Shown: positions 35,433 to 43,557 of the stretch, piece after piece
Numbering within the stretch: position 1 is the stretch's first letter
Layout: each line of letters starts with the position of its first letter
Assembly: GCA_944323805.1 (NCBI GenBank)
Contig: CALUTW010000005.1
Location: 1 to 64,000 of the forward strand
Origin: an uncultured Bacteroidales bacterium
Lineage (GTDB): Bacteria; Bacteroidota; Bacteroidia; Bacteroidales; UBA932
Reading direction: 5' to 3'
Length of the DNA stretch: 64,000 nucleotides
The notes under the pieces: generated by a model
Seen by the model: only the letters and a program-made list of their open reading frames with translations
What the model was told of the DNA's origin: nothing
Database searches by the model: none
Translations under genes and position numbers: made by a program

Positions 35433-36236
35433 TCAGAACAGGACAGGCTCAAGTTCCCTGACATGGAAACTTTTCCTGTGATGCGGGGTCAGGCCGAACC
35501 TGCGTATGGCTTCGATATGTTCCCTGGTGGGGTAGCCCATGTTTCGCTCCCAGCCGTACTGCGGATATTCTTCGGCAAGGGATTTCATGTATTCGTCCCT
35601 TGCGGTCTTGGCAAGGACGGAAGCGGCTGCAATGTCGGTAAAGAGACTGTCCCCCTTTATTATGCACCTGTACGGGATGTCCGCATAGTCCATTCCCGGG
35701 CGGGACCAGTCCGGACATGGACCATCAGGACATGGGCTGCCAGGACGTTTCATGTGCTGACGGTCCATGCCGGCAGGCCGGTGCGGCAGCCCGGACGGGC
35801 CGTGCCGCCTGACAGCCTCGGCTGTCATGACGCTTTCTTGCGAAAGCTCCCCGGCCTGCGGAATCATCCCGTATGGCTTGAACCTGTTGCCGTCCACCGC
35901 TATGGCCTGCGGTCTGACGGGGAGATTCATGACGGCCCTCCACATGCCGGCTATCGATGCGTTCAGGATATTGATGGCATCTATTTCCTCTGCCGTTACC
36001 GCCTCGACTGCAAACGCTGTAGCATTTTCCATTATGATTGTCCGGAGAGTCTCCCTGTCCTTTGCCGTCATCTGCTTGGAATCGTTAAGCAGCGGATGGC
36101 TGAACCCGTCAGGGAGTATGACGGCCGCAGCGAACACCGGACCTGCCAGAGGTCCCCTGCCGGCTTCGTCGCATCCTGCCTCAAGCATCGAGGCAAATAC
36201 CTTTTCCTTTAAAGAGATTGTCCTGTCTGTCTTCAT
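35433..36236 (-). CDS. rnhB: Ribonuclease HII with an in-frame insertion
   Basis: A 267-residue RNase HII that removes ribonucleotides from DNA. The catalytic acids are all present: DE in GCDEAGRGPLAG (D23, E24), D115 in AVDGNRFKPYG, and D201 in FTDIAAASVLAKTARDE. Between FKPYG and DIPYRCIIKGD, which are normally almost adjacent, about 60 extra residues (about 124-186) rich in Pro, Gly, Arg, His and Cys are inserted. The enzyme is otherwise full length (usual size 190-210). It is preceded by a -7 box and lies 84 bp after the XRE regulator gene. Confidence 0.92.
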   Translation of the reverse strand: MKTDRTISLKEKVFASMLEAGCDEAGRGPLAGPVFAAAVILPDGFSHPLLNDSKQMTAKDRETLRTIIMENATAFAVEAVTAEEIDAINILNASIAGMWRAVMNLPVRPQAIAVDGNRFKPYGMIPQAGELSQESVMTAEAVRRHGPSGLPHRPAGMDRQHMKRPGSPCPDGPCPDWSRPGMDYADIPYRCIIKGDSLFTDIAAASVLAKTARDEYMKSLAEEYPQYGWERNMGYPTREHIEAIRRFGLTPHHRKSFHVRELEPVLF

Positions 36237-36282
36237 TTCACGCCCGGATATCCCGGCGGCGATATGCCGGCATCCGTCCGCG

Positions 36283-36290
36283 CAAAATTA
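36283..36290 (-). promoter_or_regulatory. -7 box of the rnhB promoter
   Basis: Minus-strand TAATTTTG, 46 nt upstream of the rnhB ATG; -33 element unclear. Confidence 0.45.
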
Positions 36291-36319
36291 GCTAAAAATG
36301 CCGATATGCGGCACAGTGT

Positions 36320-36742
36320 CTACTGCATGTTTCCGGGGATGCTTTTCCTGAGCATCATGATGACTTCGTCCTTTGTCCTGAGTGTCTCCTGCAATGATGA
36401 TATGAGCTTGTCCAGTATGCCGATGTGCTCCTGGAGCCGTTTGATTTCATCGGCATGGTCAGATTCGATTCTCTGTATCCTTTCCCCGTAACGGACCTTG
36501 ACTTCATTGAGTTCCTGGCTGTCTCCCTTCGCAGGGACATAACCCAGAAGCAGCTCCTCTGGAGTGGTGCCCAGGATTGCCGATATCCTTCCTATGCTGT
36601 TGCTTATGAGGCGTGTGCTGCCGGACTCGATACTTCTGTAAGCTGTCCTGGATATGCCCATCTCTTCCGCCATCTGTTCCTGTGACAGCCCTTTGCTGCG
36701 GCGGATCCTGGAGATATTCTCCTTGACAGACCTGTTATCCAT
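36320..36742 (-). CDS. XRE-family HTH regulator with C-terminal coiled coil
   Basis: A 140-residue protein. Residues 6-65 are an XRE/Cro helix-turn-helix (ISRIRRSKGLSQEQMAEEMG, then SRTAYRSIESGSTRLIS); residues 75-130 form a likely coiled coil rich in Glu, Lys and Leu heptads. This layout is common among Bacteroidota stress and plasmid-type regulators; the target is unknown. The frame is open to 37114, but the -7 box at 36766-36773 and the HTH start fix 36742. Divergent from a small gene. Confidence 0.82.
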   Translation of the reverse strand: MDNRSVKENISRIRRSKGLSQEQMAEEMGISRTAYRSIESGSTRLISNSIGRISAILGTTPEELLLGYVPAKGDSQELNEVKVRYGERIQRIESDHADEIKRLQEHIGILDKLISSLQETLRTKDEVIMMLRKSIPGNMQ

Positions 36743-36765
36743 AATCAACGCTGTTGAATTTTCAG

Positions 36766-36773
36766 CAAAAGTA
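36766..36773 (-). promoter_or_regulatory. -7 box of the XRE regulator gene
   Basis: Minus-strand TACTTTTG, 23 nt before the ATG. A correctly spaced -33 element was not found. Confidence 0.5.
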
Positions 36774-36886
36774 TGCCATATGGACGGCCTTCTGTGATAA
36801 TAAAAACTTGTCAATGCCAAGCAAATATTTCCAAAAAGAGAAAAAATCGAAAAAAAGAGAAAAATGTGTCGTTGAAAAAAGAAAAA

Positions 36887-37183
36887 ATGGCAACAAGTAC
36901 TTGCTATTTGCCTCCCGATATGGCAGCTTTGCAAACAAAAAACATGGAAAAAATGAAGATCAACGAAGGTTACGAGCTTTTCGCCAGACTCATGGAGGAC
37001 GAGAAAGTGTACATGAATCCGTTCCTTACATTCGATTCCGTGTGCGCATTGATCGGGGTAGGGCATCGGGAGCTGGATGACTATATCCGGGGACAGCTCG
37101 GGTGCGGCGGACATGACATTATGAAAGCATACAGGGATTCCCTCCCTTTACATTTTCTGCAAAAATACGGGATTATGTTATGA
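36887..37183 (+). CDS. Small conserved-looking protein, possible HTH fragment
   Basis: A 98-residue protein starting MATSTCYLPP after an A-rich leader. The C-terminal two thirds (ARLMEDEKVYMNPFLTFDSV, CALIGVGHRELDDYIRGQLG) look like a short helical DNA-binding domain: the pattern with a Cys before IGV, then xELDxxI and LGCGG resembles the half domain of AraC-type regulators. I cannot assign a family. An in-frame ATG at 36773 exists upstream but gives a poly-Lys N-terminus. It is divergent from the XRE gene and ends 94 bp before EF-G2. Confidence 0.55.
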   Translation: MATSTCYLPPDMAALQTKNMEKMKINEGYELFARLMEDEKVYMNPFLTFDSVCALIGVGHRELDDYIRGQLGCGGHDIMKAYRDSLPLHFLQKYGIML

Positions 37184-37190
37184 TTTTCTA

Positions 37191-37221
37191 TTGATTTTGC
37201 TGTTTTATTTCATTAGATTTG
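37191..37221 (+). promoter_or_regulatory. fusA2 promoter
   Basis: TTG at 37191-37193, 20-nt spacer, TAGATTTG at 37214-37221. Leader of about 50 nt ending in AAAAAGATAAGTGAA before the ATG. Confidence 0.8.
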
Positions 37222-37277
37222 CAAAGATGCGTCTCTTTGAGCGCCAATAGAAACTAATAACTAAAAAGATAAGTGAA

Positions 37278-39431
37278 ATGAAAGCTTACTCAACCCAGAA
37301 CATCCGCAATGTGGTTCTTCTCGGCAGCACGAAGTCCGGCAAGACCACATTATCTGAAGCTATGCTTTATGAAGGCAAGGTCATTGACAGGCGGGGGACC
37401 GTCGAGGCAAAGAACACGGTTTCAGACAATTCAGAAATAGAGCAGAGCAACCAGAGGTCGATATATGCCACTCCTCTCTATGCGGAATTCATGGATACGA
37501 AGTTCAACATTATCGATGCTCCGGGAGCGGATGACTTCGTAGGCGGGGCCGTATCCGCATTCAAGGTATGCGACACAGGCATTCTTGTGATAAATGCCCA
37601 GCAGGGGGTTGAAGTAGGCACGGAAATATTTGCAAGATATGCCGAGCAGTACGACCTGCCGCTTATTGCTGCAGTCAACCAGCTCGACGGGGAGAAGGCT
37701 TCCTGGGAGACCGTACTCGAGAGCATGAAGGAGGCATTCGGCAAGAAGCCGGTCCTTATACAGTATCCTGTCAATCCTGGTCCCGGATTCGACGGTTTCA
37801 TCGATGTCCTTAAGATGAAATACTACCATTTTACTGATGACAACGGGACAAGGGAGGACCTCGAGATTCCGGCAGAATACAAGGATGAGGCCGAGGAGCT
37901 GAGGTCAGCCCTTATCGAGAGGGCAGCGGAGTATGACGATACTCTCATGGAGAAGTTCTTTGATTCGGGTGCCCTTACGGAGGACGAGATAAGGAAAGGT
38001 ATCGGTCTCGGTCTGAGGACGGGAGACGTGATGCCGGTATTCTGTCTCTCCGCCAGGAAGGACATCGGGGTCAAGAGACTCATGGAGTTTGCCATCAGGA
38101 CTGCACCGTCCCCGGCAGAGAGGACAGCCACGACTGTCGAGGGCTCTGAGATAGAATGCAAGCAGGATGCTCCTACATCGATATTCATATACAAGACGGC
38201 TGTAGAACAGCATCTCGGGGAAGTCGCATATTTCAAGGTTATGTCCGGAGAGCTTACTGAAGGCCAGGACCTTGAGAATCCGGCTACAGGAGACAAGGAG
38301 CGCATATCCGTCATATATGCCGTGGCCGGAAAGAAGAAGGAGAAGGTCTCGGACCTCTATGCCGGAGACATCGGATGTACCGTCAAGCTCCGTAATGCCA
38401 GGACCAATGTCACGTTGTCCCAGCCTGGCACTGAGATAGAATACGAGCACATAGTATTCCCTGCATCGAAGTTCCGTACGGCAGTAAAGGCCAAGGAGCA
38501 GAAGGATGAGGAAAAGATGGGCGAGGCATTGAACAGGCTTTCGGCAGAAGACCCTACAATCATTGTCGAGTATTCCAAGGAACTGAAGCAGACCATCCTC
38601 AAGGGACAGGGCGAGCAGCATATCAATATCGTCAAATGGAGGCTGAAGAACGAGAACAAGATAGAGATCGAGCTGTTCCCTCCTAAGATTTCATACAGGG
38701 AAACAATCACTAAGGTGGCAACGGCAACTTACCGGCACAAGAAGCAGTCCGGAGGAGCCGGACAGTTCGGTGAGGTGCACCTCCTGGTATGTCCTATCGT
38801 CGAGGGTGTCGAGGCATCCAACAGGTTCAAGATTGACGGCAAGGAAATGGTGCTCAACATCAAGAGCAAGGAATCGTTCGACCTTGAATGGGGCGGCAAG
38901 CTCGAGTTCTATAACTGTATTGTCGGCGGAGCAATCGATGCCCGTTTCATGCCTGCCATCCTCAAGGGAATCATGGACAAGATGAGCGAAGGCCCTCTTA
39001 CAGGATCCCTTGCAAGGGATATAAGGGTCTATGTGTATGACGGAAAGATGCATCCGGTAGATTCGAACGAGATATCCTTTGTCCTTGCGGCGCGTAATGC
39101 ATTCAAGGAGGCGTTCCGCAATGCAGGTCCGAAGATTATGGAGCCTATCTACAGCCTTGAGGTCATGACTCCGTCGGAATATATGGGTGCCTGCATGTCC
39201 GACCTGCAGAACCGCCGTGCCCTGATAGAGGGTATGGGCAGCGACAGGGGGTTCGATGTCATCAAGGCAAGGGTTCCGCTTGCAGAGCTCTACAAATATT
39301 CTACGGCTCTCAGCTCCCTTACATCAGGCAGTGCGACATTCACGATGCAGTTTGCTGACTATCAGCCTGTGCCGGGAGATGTCCAGGAGAAGCTCCTGAA
39401 AGCCTATATGGAGCAGGATAAGGACGAGTAA
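37278..39431 (+). CDS. fusA2: EF-G2, translation elongation factor G paralogue
   Basis: A 717-residue five-domain EF-G-like protein. The P-loop GSTKSGKTT is intact, but the other GTPase motifs deviate: switch I reads NQRSIY where EF-G has RGITI (G2 Thr lost), G3 is DAPGADD with Ala84 in place of the catalytic His, and G4 is NQLD instead of NKxD. Bacteroides thetaiotaomicron EF-G2, an EF-G paralogue reported to promote translocation without GTP hydrolysis and needed for gut colonisation, shows the same type of loss. Domains III-V (GQGEQHINIVKWRL, GGAGQFGEVHL, ATYRHKKQSG) are conserved. Own promoter. Confidence 0.92.
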   Translation: MKAYSTQNIRNVVLLGSTKSGKTTLSEAMLYEGKVIDRRGTVEAKNTVSDNSEIEQSNQRSIYATPLYAEFMDTKFNIIDAPGADDFVGGAVSAFKVCDTGILVINAQQGVEVGTEIFARYAEQYDLPLIAAVNQLDGEKASWETVLESMKEAFGKKPVLIQYPVNPGPGFDGFIDVLKMKYYHFTDDNGTREDLEIPAEYKDEAEELRSALIERAAEYDDTLMEKFFDSGALTEDEIRKGIGLGLRTGDVMPVFCLSARKDIGVKRLMEFAIRTAPSPAERTATTVEGSEIECKQDAPTSIFIYKTAVEQHLGEVAYFKVMSGELTEGQDLENPATGDKERISVIYAVAGKKKEKVSDLYAGDIGCTVKLRNARTNVTLSQPGTEIEYEHIVFPASKFRTAVKAKEQKDEEKMGEALNRLSAEDPTIIVEYSKELKQTILKGQGEQHINIVKWRLKNENKIEIELFPPKISYRETITKVATATYRHKKQSGGAGQFGEVHLLVCPIVEGVEASNRFKIDGKEMVLNIKSKESFDLEWGGKLEFYNCIVGGAIDARFMPAILKGIMDKMSEGPLTGSLARDIRVYVYDGKMHPVDSNEISFVLAARNAFKEAFRNAGPKIMEPIYSLEVMTPSEYMGACMSDLQNRRALIEGMGSDRGFDVIKARVPLAELYKYSTALSSLTSGSATFTMQFADYQPVPGDVQEKLLKAYMEQDKDE

Positions 39432-39476
39432 TCCTCATACAGAAAAGAAGACTGCTATATAAGACAAGGCTATTTG

Positions 39477-39537
39477 TAAGGGCGATTCAGAGAGGAATCA
39501 GGCGTAACGCTGAAAATCCCCCTTTGAATCGCCCTTA
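39477..39537. terminator. Large stem-loop between fusA2 and the porin gene
   Basis: A perfect 13-bp inverted repeat, TAAGGGCGATTCA (39477-39489) and TGAATCGCCCTTA (39525-39537), around a 35-nt loop that can form a smaller CAGGCG/CGCTG hairpin. It sits between convergent genes and probably ends transcription from both sides, although T-runs are short. Confidence 0.7.
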
Positions 39538-39561
39538 TTACGTATTTGGACCTGTACCGGC

Positions 39562-40902
39562 TCAGAGTCCCAGTTCCACCTGGAAACGCAGCATCCATCT
39601 GTCGTAGTCCGGCGATATGGTAACATCGCTCCTGTAGTTATACGACATGTCAATCTGGAACTTGAGGCTGTGGCCTATAAGATACCTTGTTACCCCGATT
39701 GTGCTCTGGTTCCACGTCCTGTAGCCTACGAGAGGCCTGGCTTCGGCATCCGGGAACATTGTCGAATTGCGCAGGGCAAGTTCCCATTTCCCGTTGAACA
39801 GGTAGCTTGTCTGCACGTTGAGTCCGCATCCGGTGTAGACAAATTCCCCGCTTTCATCTATGGCCGGCTGAGACGCGTGTCTGCCCATATAGTCGGCAAC
39901 GAATGCAAATCCCTTGTATTTCAATATGAAATCGGCATAGTAGGAGCCGATGTCCTTGGTCGGGCCGGAAAAGACGCTGCCTTTCATTCCCTGTGTCCTT
40001 TTTGCATTATGGTTGAATGTATAGGCTCCGGCTATCATCATTTTCACGTCCTTCTCTCCATAGACATCGCCTTCAAGCAGTTCGCCGTTGTTGTGGAATC
40101 TGCCGAAAGGATAGAGCTCGAGACGTCCGGTATATGCGAAGCCGTCCACATCGGAAGAGTTGAAGTTGCGGCCTTCGCCGAGAGTGACAGATGCTTTTGT
40201 TGCAAGCGCGAACGAGTCGAAGCCACCATAATTGTATTCGGCGAAGAAGCCGAAATCCCTGTCTCCACCGAATTCGCTGTTGACGATGCTCCTGTCGATA
40301 AATTGCAGGGCACTGGATGAATTGACCCTGGCTCTGTTGGCCTTGACCTTGGTCTGTCCGAAGCCGATGTTCCATTTCGGGCTCGGGACATAATATACGA
40401 TGGCATCACGTATGAGGTTCATATTGTAGCCCCCTTCCCCGTTCGGGACAGGTTCCGTATCGTAGCTGCTGAATCCGAGCTGGATGGAATAGACTATCTT
40501 CGGAGAGAAGATATAGCCGTCGAATCTGAGCCTCAGCCTTTTGACCTGAGCGTCAGTCGATGTCAGCCCCATATTCCGGTTGAAGGACAGCCCCACCATG
40601 TTCTGCATGCGGAAACGGAGGGTCATTTCGTAGGAATTGTTCTTTGGCCGGAAAGTCACGCCTTTACCGACTTCTATGTTCGGCAGATTGAGGAGCCTTT
40701 CCATGATGTCTGTCCTTCCCCCGTCAAGGGAATCGGCAACATATGTCTGGATGTCATCCAGACCGGTTCTGTTTGCAGGCTTGTTTTCAGTGGCGGATAC
40801 CATGGCCGGGAAGATGGCTGCAGCGTAGATGGCGGCACATCTGATTGCTAAGGCTTTCAGGTTAAGGGAATGTTTCTTCCCCGCAGATTGTCTTGGCGTC
40901 AT
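39562..40902 (-). CDS. Porin of the OprO/OprP type
   Basis: A 446-residue outer-membrane porin resembling phosphate-selective porins O/P (PF07396-like). After a signal segment (AIRCAAIYAAAIFPAMVSA) and a short Asn/Asp-rich stretch come 16 or so amphipathic strands, e.g. MTLRFRMQNMVGLSF, VKRLRLRFDGYIF, WNIGFGQTKVKANRAR, ending RFQVELGL. The family in Bacteroidota may pass phosphate, polyphosphate or other anions. The longest frame begins with TTG at 40908; ATG at 40902 is chosen. Single gene. Confidence 0.85.
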   Translation of the reverse strand: MTPRQSAGKKHSLNLKALAIRCAAIYAAAIFPAMVSATENKPANRTGLDDIQTYVADSLDGGRTDIMERLLNLPNIEVGKGVTFRPKNNSYEMTLRFRMQNMVGLSFNRNMGLTSTDAQVKRLRLRFDGYIFSPKIVYSIQLGFSSYDTEPVPNGEGGYNMNLIRDAIVYYVPSPKWNIGFGQTKVKANRARVNSSSALQFIDRSIVNSEFGGDRDFGFFAEYNYGGFDSFALATKASVTLGEGRNFNSSDVDGFAYTGRLELYPFGRFHNNGELLEGDVYGEKDVKMMIAGAYTFNHNAKRTQGMKGSVFSGPTKDIGSYYADFILKYKGFAFVADYMGRHASQPAIDESGEFVYTGCGLNVQTSYLFNGKWELALRNSTMFPDAEARPLVGYRTWNQSTIGVTRYLIGHSLKFQIDMSYNYRSDVTISPDYDRWMLRFQVELGL

Positions 40903-40954
40903 ATACAAGAAGTTAGAGGTCCAAAATTAAATGGCGTATTCTGATTTCCGGCGC

Positions 40955-40962
40955 CAAAGGTA
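40955..40962 (-). promoter_or_regulatory. -7 box of the porin gene promoter
   Basis: Minus-strand TACCTTTG, 52 nt upstream of the ATG at 40902; -33 element unclear. Confidence 0.5.
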
Positions 40963-41026
40963 CAGCCGGAATATGAACAGAATATGAAATCCGGAGGCAA
41001 ATCCGGATTAAACCTGCAATTTTGCT

Positions 41027-41034
41027 TATTTTTG
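41027..41034 (+). promoter_or_regulatory. -7 box of the AlkD-like gene
   Basis: TATTTTTG, 15 nt before the ATG at 41050, which rules out the longer frame starting at 40984. Confidence 0.55.
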
Positions 41035-41049
41035 TTAAAAATATATGAC

Positions 41050-41970
41050 ATGATAGAAGAAATTCTTCTGCCTTTTGTTACAGGGCAGTTCAGGATAGAC
41101 TCCCATTACCGGGACTGGCACATCAGGATTGTCAATCCGCTTCCTGATACTGTTGTGCTCGGGCTGCATATCCCTGAGATGAAAAAGATTGCAAGACAAC
41201 TGTCCCGCCAGGAGAATTGCCTGGCTTTACTGGATGGATTCAGGGATGCCGCCGCTTCCCGCAACGATGCTGTCCGGGATGCAGGCGGCTCCGGATTGTG
41301 CCAGGAAGAGATGATCGTATGGGGAATGATGCTGAATTATTGCAGGATGGATACGGATGAACGGCTTGCAGGATTTTCGGAATTTGTCCCGCATATGGCG
41401 AACTGGGCAGTCTGTGATACGGTCTGCGGGGCAGCGAAATGGGCTGCTGCAAAGCACGGCAGGCGGACTGGCTCCAGGCTGCAGACAGGGACGGGTGCAG
41501 GATGCCTTACTGACAGGGAGAAGATATGGGACTGGCTGGACCGGTGGTGGTCTTCAGACAGGGAATTCGAGGTCAGGTTTGCTGTCATCATGTCGATGTC
41601 CTATTTCCTTGACGGGGAGTGGCGCGATAAAACCTTTTCAAGGCTTGATTCATTGGATTTCAACAGGATAACTTCGCAATACAGGTGCCTTGGCAAACAA
41701 TCTGCCGCGAAAGTGGAAGATGATGTCAACAGGGCTGTTGCATCCGGAGCCGGCTATGTTATGACAGGGAGCCGGACAGGGACGGTGCCTGGCCCTGAGC
41801 CTTATTATGTCAGGATGGCTGTGGCCTGGCTGCTTGCGACTGCCCTTGCCAGATTCCCGGACGGGACGAGGGCTTATCTGCGTCATGCGCATTTGCCTGA
41901 TGATGTCGTGAAAATGTATGTTCGTAAGGCACGTGAATCATTCAGGACCAGGGATATATCTCCTTTCTGA
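41050..41970 (+). CDS. AlkD-like DNA alkylation repair protein
   Basis: A 306-residue protein with the HEAT-like repeat signature of the AlkD family (WDWLDRWWSSDREFEVRFAV, YYVRMAVAWLLATALARFP), glycosylases that excise bulky or charged alkyl adducts such as N7/N3-alkyl purines. AlkD proteins are usually about 230 residues; here three low-complexity stretches extend loops (DAAASRNDAVRDAGGSG, RRTGSRLQTGTGAG, SGAGYVMTGSRTGTVPGPEP). Whether it is an active glycosylase or a divergent paralogue is open. It precedes a DUF6249/ECF sigma locus by 136 bp. Confidence 0.7.
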   Translation: MIEEILLPFVTGQFRIDSHYRDWHIRIVNPLPDTVVLGLHIPEMKKIARQLSRQENCLALLDGFRDAAASRNDAVRDAGGSGLCQEEMIVWGMMLNYCRMDTDERLAGFSEFVPHMANWAVCDTVCGAAKWAAAKHGRRTGSRLQTGTGAGCLTDREKIWDWLDRWWSSDREFEVRFAVIMSMSYFLDGEWRDKTFSRLDSLDFNRITSQYRCLGKQSAAKVEDDVNRAVASGAGYVMTGSRTGTVPGPEPYYVRMAVAWLLATALARFPDGTRAYLRHAHLPDDVVKMYVRKARESFRTRDISPF

Positions 41971-42106
41971 CAATCCCGGGCCGGCCAGGACAGGAAAATT
42001 TTTCAAGATTCCTGCAACATTTCATGTCTTCCGGCAGTCTAACGTGCGGATTCCGGAAAAATCAGGGCTCTGGCAGCTGAAGTTTAATTTAAAATCAAAA
42101 TCTGTT

Positions 42107-42568
42107 ATGGAAGATATTCTTATTCCTCTTGGTGTCTGTGTGGTAATGCCCGTTATGATTGTATGGCTGGTGTTCAGGTCAAGAAACCGTATGGTGGATA
42201 AAAAGATGGAAGTATTGATGAAGGCGATTGAGAACGGTCAGGATATCGACCCTGAATTGTTTGCCGACGATGCAGCTTCAAGGCACAGGCCTGCGAACAT
42301 CAAGATGCGTCTGCTCAAGCAGCTTTGTTGGGGAGTGATACTGTTCCTTGCCGGTGCGGGCATCCTTATCGGGACCATGTATACAGCGGACAATGTCTCG
42401 ATGTTCATAGGCGGAGGTATTCTTGTCGCATGCGGTGTCGCCCTGCTTGTCACATTTGCCGTCGGGAAAAAATGGCTGGAGCCTGAAATAATGGCGGAAG
42501 AGAAAGGCGCTGTCGACAAGTCCCGGACTGACGGGAAAGAGCCCGGTCAGGGGGATGCTGAACTCTGA
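42107..42568 (+). CDS. DUF6249-like membrane protein
   Basis: A 153-residue protein with a TM segment at residues 5-22 (PLGVCVVMPVMIVWLVF), a cytoplasmic stretch with the family-like pattern KKMEVLMKAIENGQDIDPELF, and two further TM segments (GVILFLAGAGILIGTMY, FIGGGILVACGVALLVTF). This is the DUF6249 pattern that in Bacteroidota typically accompanies an ECF sigma gene. The start at 42107 is preferred over 41918, which lies inside the AlkD gene. Probably cotranscribed with the sigma gene 23 bp downstream. Confidence 0.75.
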   Translation: MEDILIPLGVCVVMPVMIVWLVFRSRNRMVDKKMEVLMKAIENGQDIDPELFADDAASRHRPANIKMRLLKQLCWGVILFLAGAGILIGTMYTADNVSMFIGGGILVACGVALLVTFAVGKKWLEPEIMAEEKGAVDKSRTDGKEPGQGDAEL

Positions 42569-42591
42569 ATGTCTGCTAAAGGGCGGAAATT

Positions 42592-43086
42592 GTGGATAAG
42601 TCGCAATTCATAAATGCGATAGCACAGGAACAGGAATCTTTGCGGAGGTTCCTGTGCGTGCTGTGCGGAGGGGATTCCTTTACGGCGGACGACCTTGCCC
42701 AGGAGGCCTTGCTGAAGGCCTACCTGTCTTTCGGCAAGTTCGAGGGGCGGTCCAGATTTTCCACATGGCTGTTCAGGATAGCATATAACTGCTTCTACGA
42801 CAGGCAGGCCCGGCTCGCAGGAGATGCGGCCGAGCCATTGCGTCCTGACCATGAAAAGGAAGCGGACGAGAGTGCGGATGCCTCTTCCGCATTTGCCTAT
42901 CAGGACCTTTATATGGCTATCCGGTCCCTTCCGTACGCAGAGCAGGCGGTCATCCTGCTTTTCTATATGGAGGACAAGTCGGTAAAGGACATTGAATCAA
43001 TCACAGGCATGCCGTCAGGGACGATCCGCTCCCATCTTTCGAGAGGGCGGCAACATTTGAGGAAGTTTCTTGAAGGACAAAGATAA
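42592..43086 (+). CDS. ECF RNA polymerase sigma factor
   Basis: A 164-residue sigma-70 of the extracytoplasmic function group. Region 2: DLAQEALLKAYLSFGKFEG then FSTWLFRIAYNCFYD; region 4: LPYAEQAVILLFYMEDKSV then GMPSGTIRSHLSRGRQHLRK. The start codon is GTG (42592-42594); no in-frame ATG lies nearby upstream. With DUF6249 upstream and a two-TM protein downstream it forms a compact membrane-signalling operon; the inducing signal is unknown. Confidence 0.92.
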   Translation: MDKSQFINAIAQEQESLRRFLCVLCGGDSFTADDLAQEALLKAYLSFGKFEGRSRFSTWLFRIAYNCFYDRQARLAGDAAEPLRPDHEKEADESADASSAFAYQDLYMAIRSLPYAEQAVILLFYMEDKSVKDIESITGMPSGTIRSHLSRGRQHLRKFLEGQR

Positions 43087-43098
43087 ATTAACGGTAAT

Positions 43099-43482
43099 AT
43101 GGCTACAGACAAGGAAATAAGACAGTTTGTCAAGGCAAATATGCCGAAGGTAAAGGACAGTGACAGATTCATGGCGGAGCTCGTATCCCAGATTGACCTG
43201 CTTCCGGAGCCGGCAGCCCTGAGGAAGCGTTCCGAGGGGGAGATACAGGCTGCCGCGAGCCGGCTGTCAGTGCTTGCCGGGAGAATGAAAAAGCATAACA
43301 GGCTTACTGCAGTACTCGTTGCAGCGATATCTGTTGCGGCCCTTTCGGGTATTATGGCTGTTTATACTGCTGTCCCGGCTATTCATGAGCATATCATGCA
43401 GCATCTGCCGTATATCATGGGAGGATTTACCGTTGCCGTCCTTGCATCGGCAATGTTCGCTTTGAGGAGAGGAAGGATATAG
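43099..43482 (+). CDS. Two-TM membrane protein, candidate anti-sigma partner
   Basis: A 127-residue protein with a soluble, charged N-terminal half (residues 1-70) and two TM helices (TAVLVAAISVAALSGIMAVY and YIMGGFTVAVLASAMFA). It starts 12 bp after the sigma factor gene. Position and topology (cytoplasmic N-terminus) fit an anti-sigma-like regulator, but no anti-sigma domain such as ZAS (HxxxCxxC) is present, so this is an inference. Bacteroidota proteins of this kind appear under DUF5056; not verified. Confidence 0.7.
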   Translation: MATDKEIRQFVKANMPKVKDSDRFMAELVSQIDLLPEPAALRKRSEGEIQAAASRLSVLAGRMKKHNRLTAVLVAAISVAALSGIMAVYTAVPAIHEHIMQHLPYIMGGFTVAVLASAMFALRRGRI

Positions 43483-43557
43483 CTTTCCGTCAATGCCGGT
43501 TTTGCGTAGCGCAGGGGTGCCGGCTTCCGGTTGCGCTGTGCTGTCGGGGCGATGTCA

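Noticed and set aside
36743..37114. N-terminal extension of the XRE regulator
   Set aside because: Low-complexity His/Phe-rich stretch antisense to the small gene; a promoter box lies between it and the HTH start.
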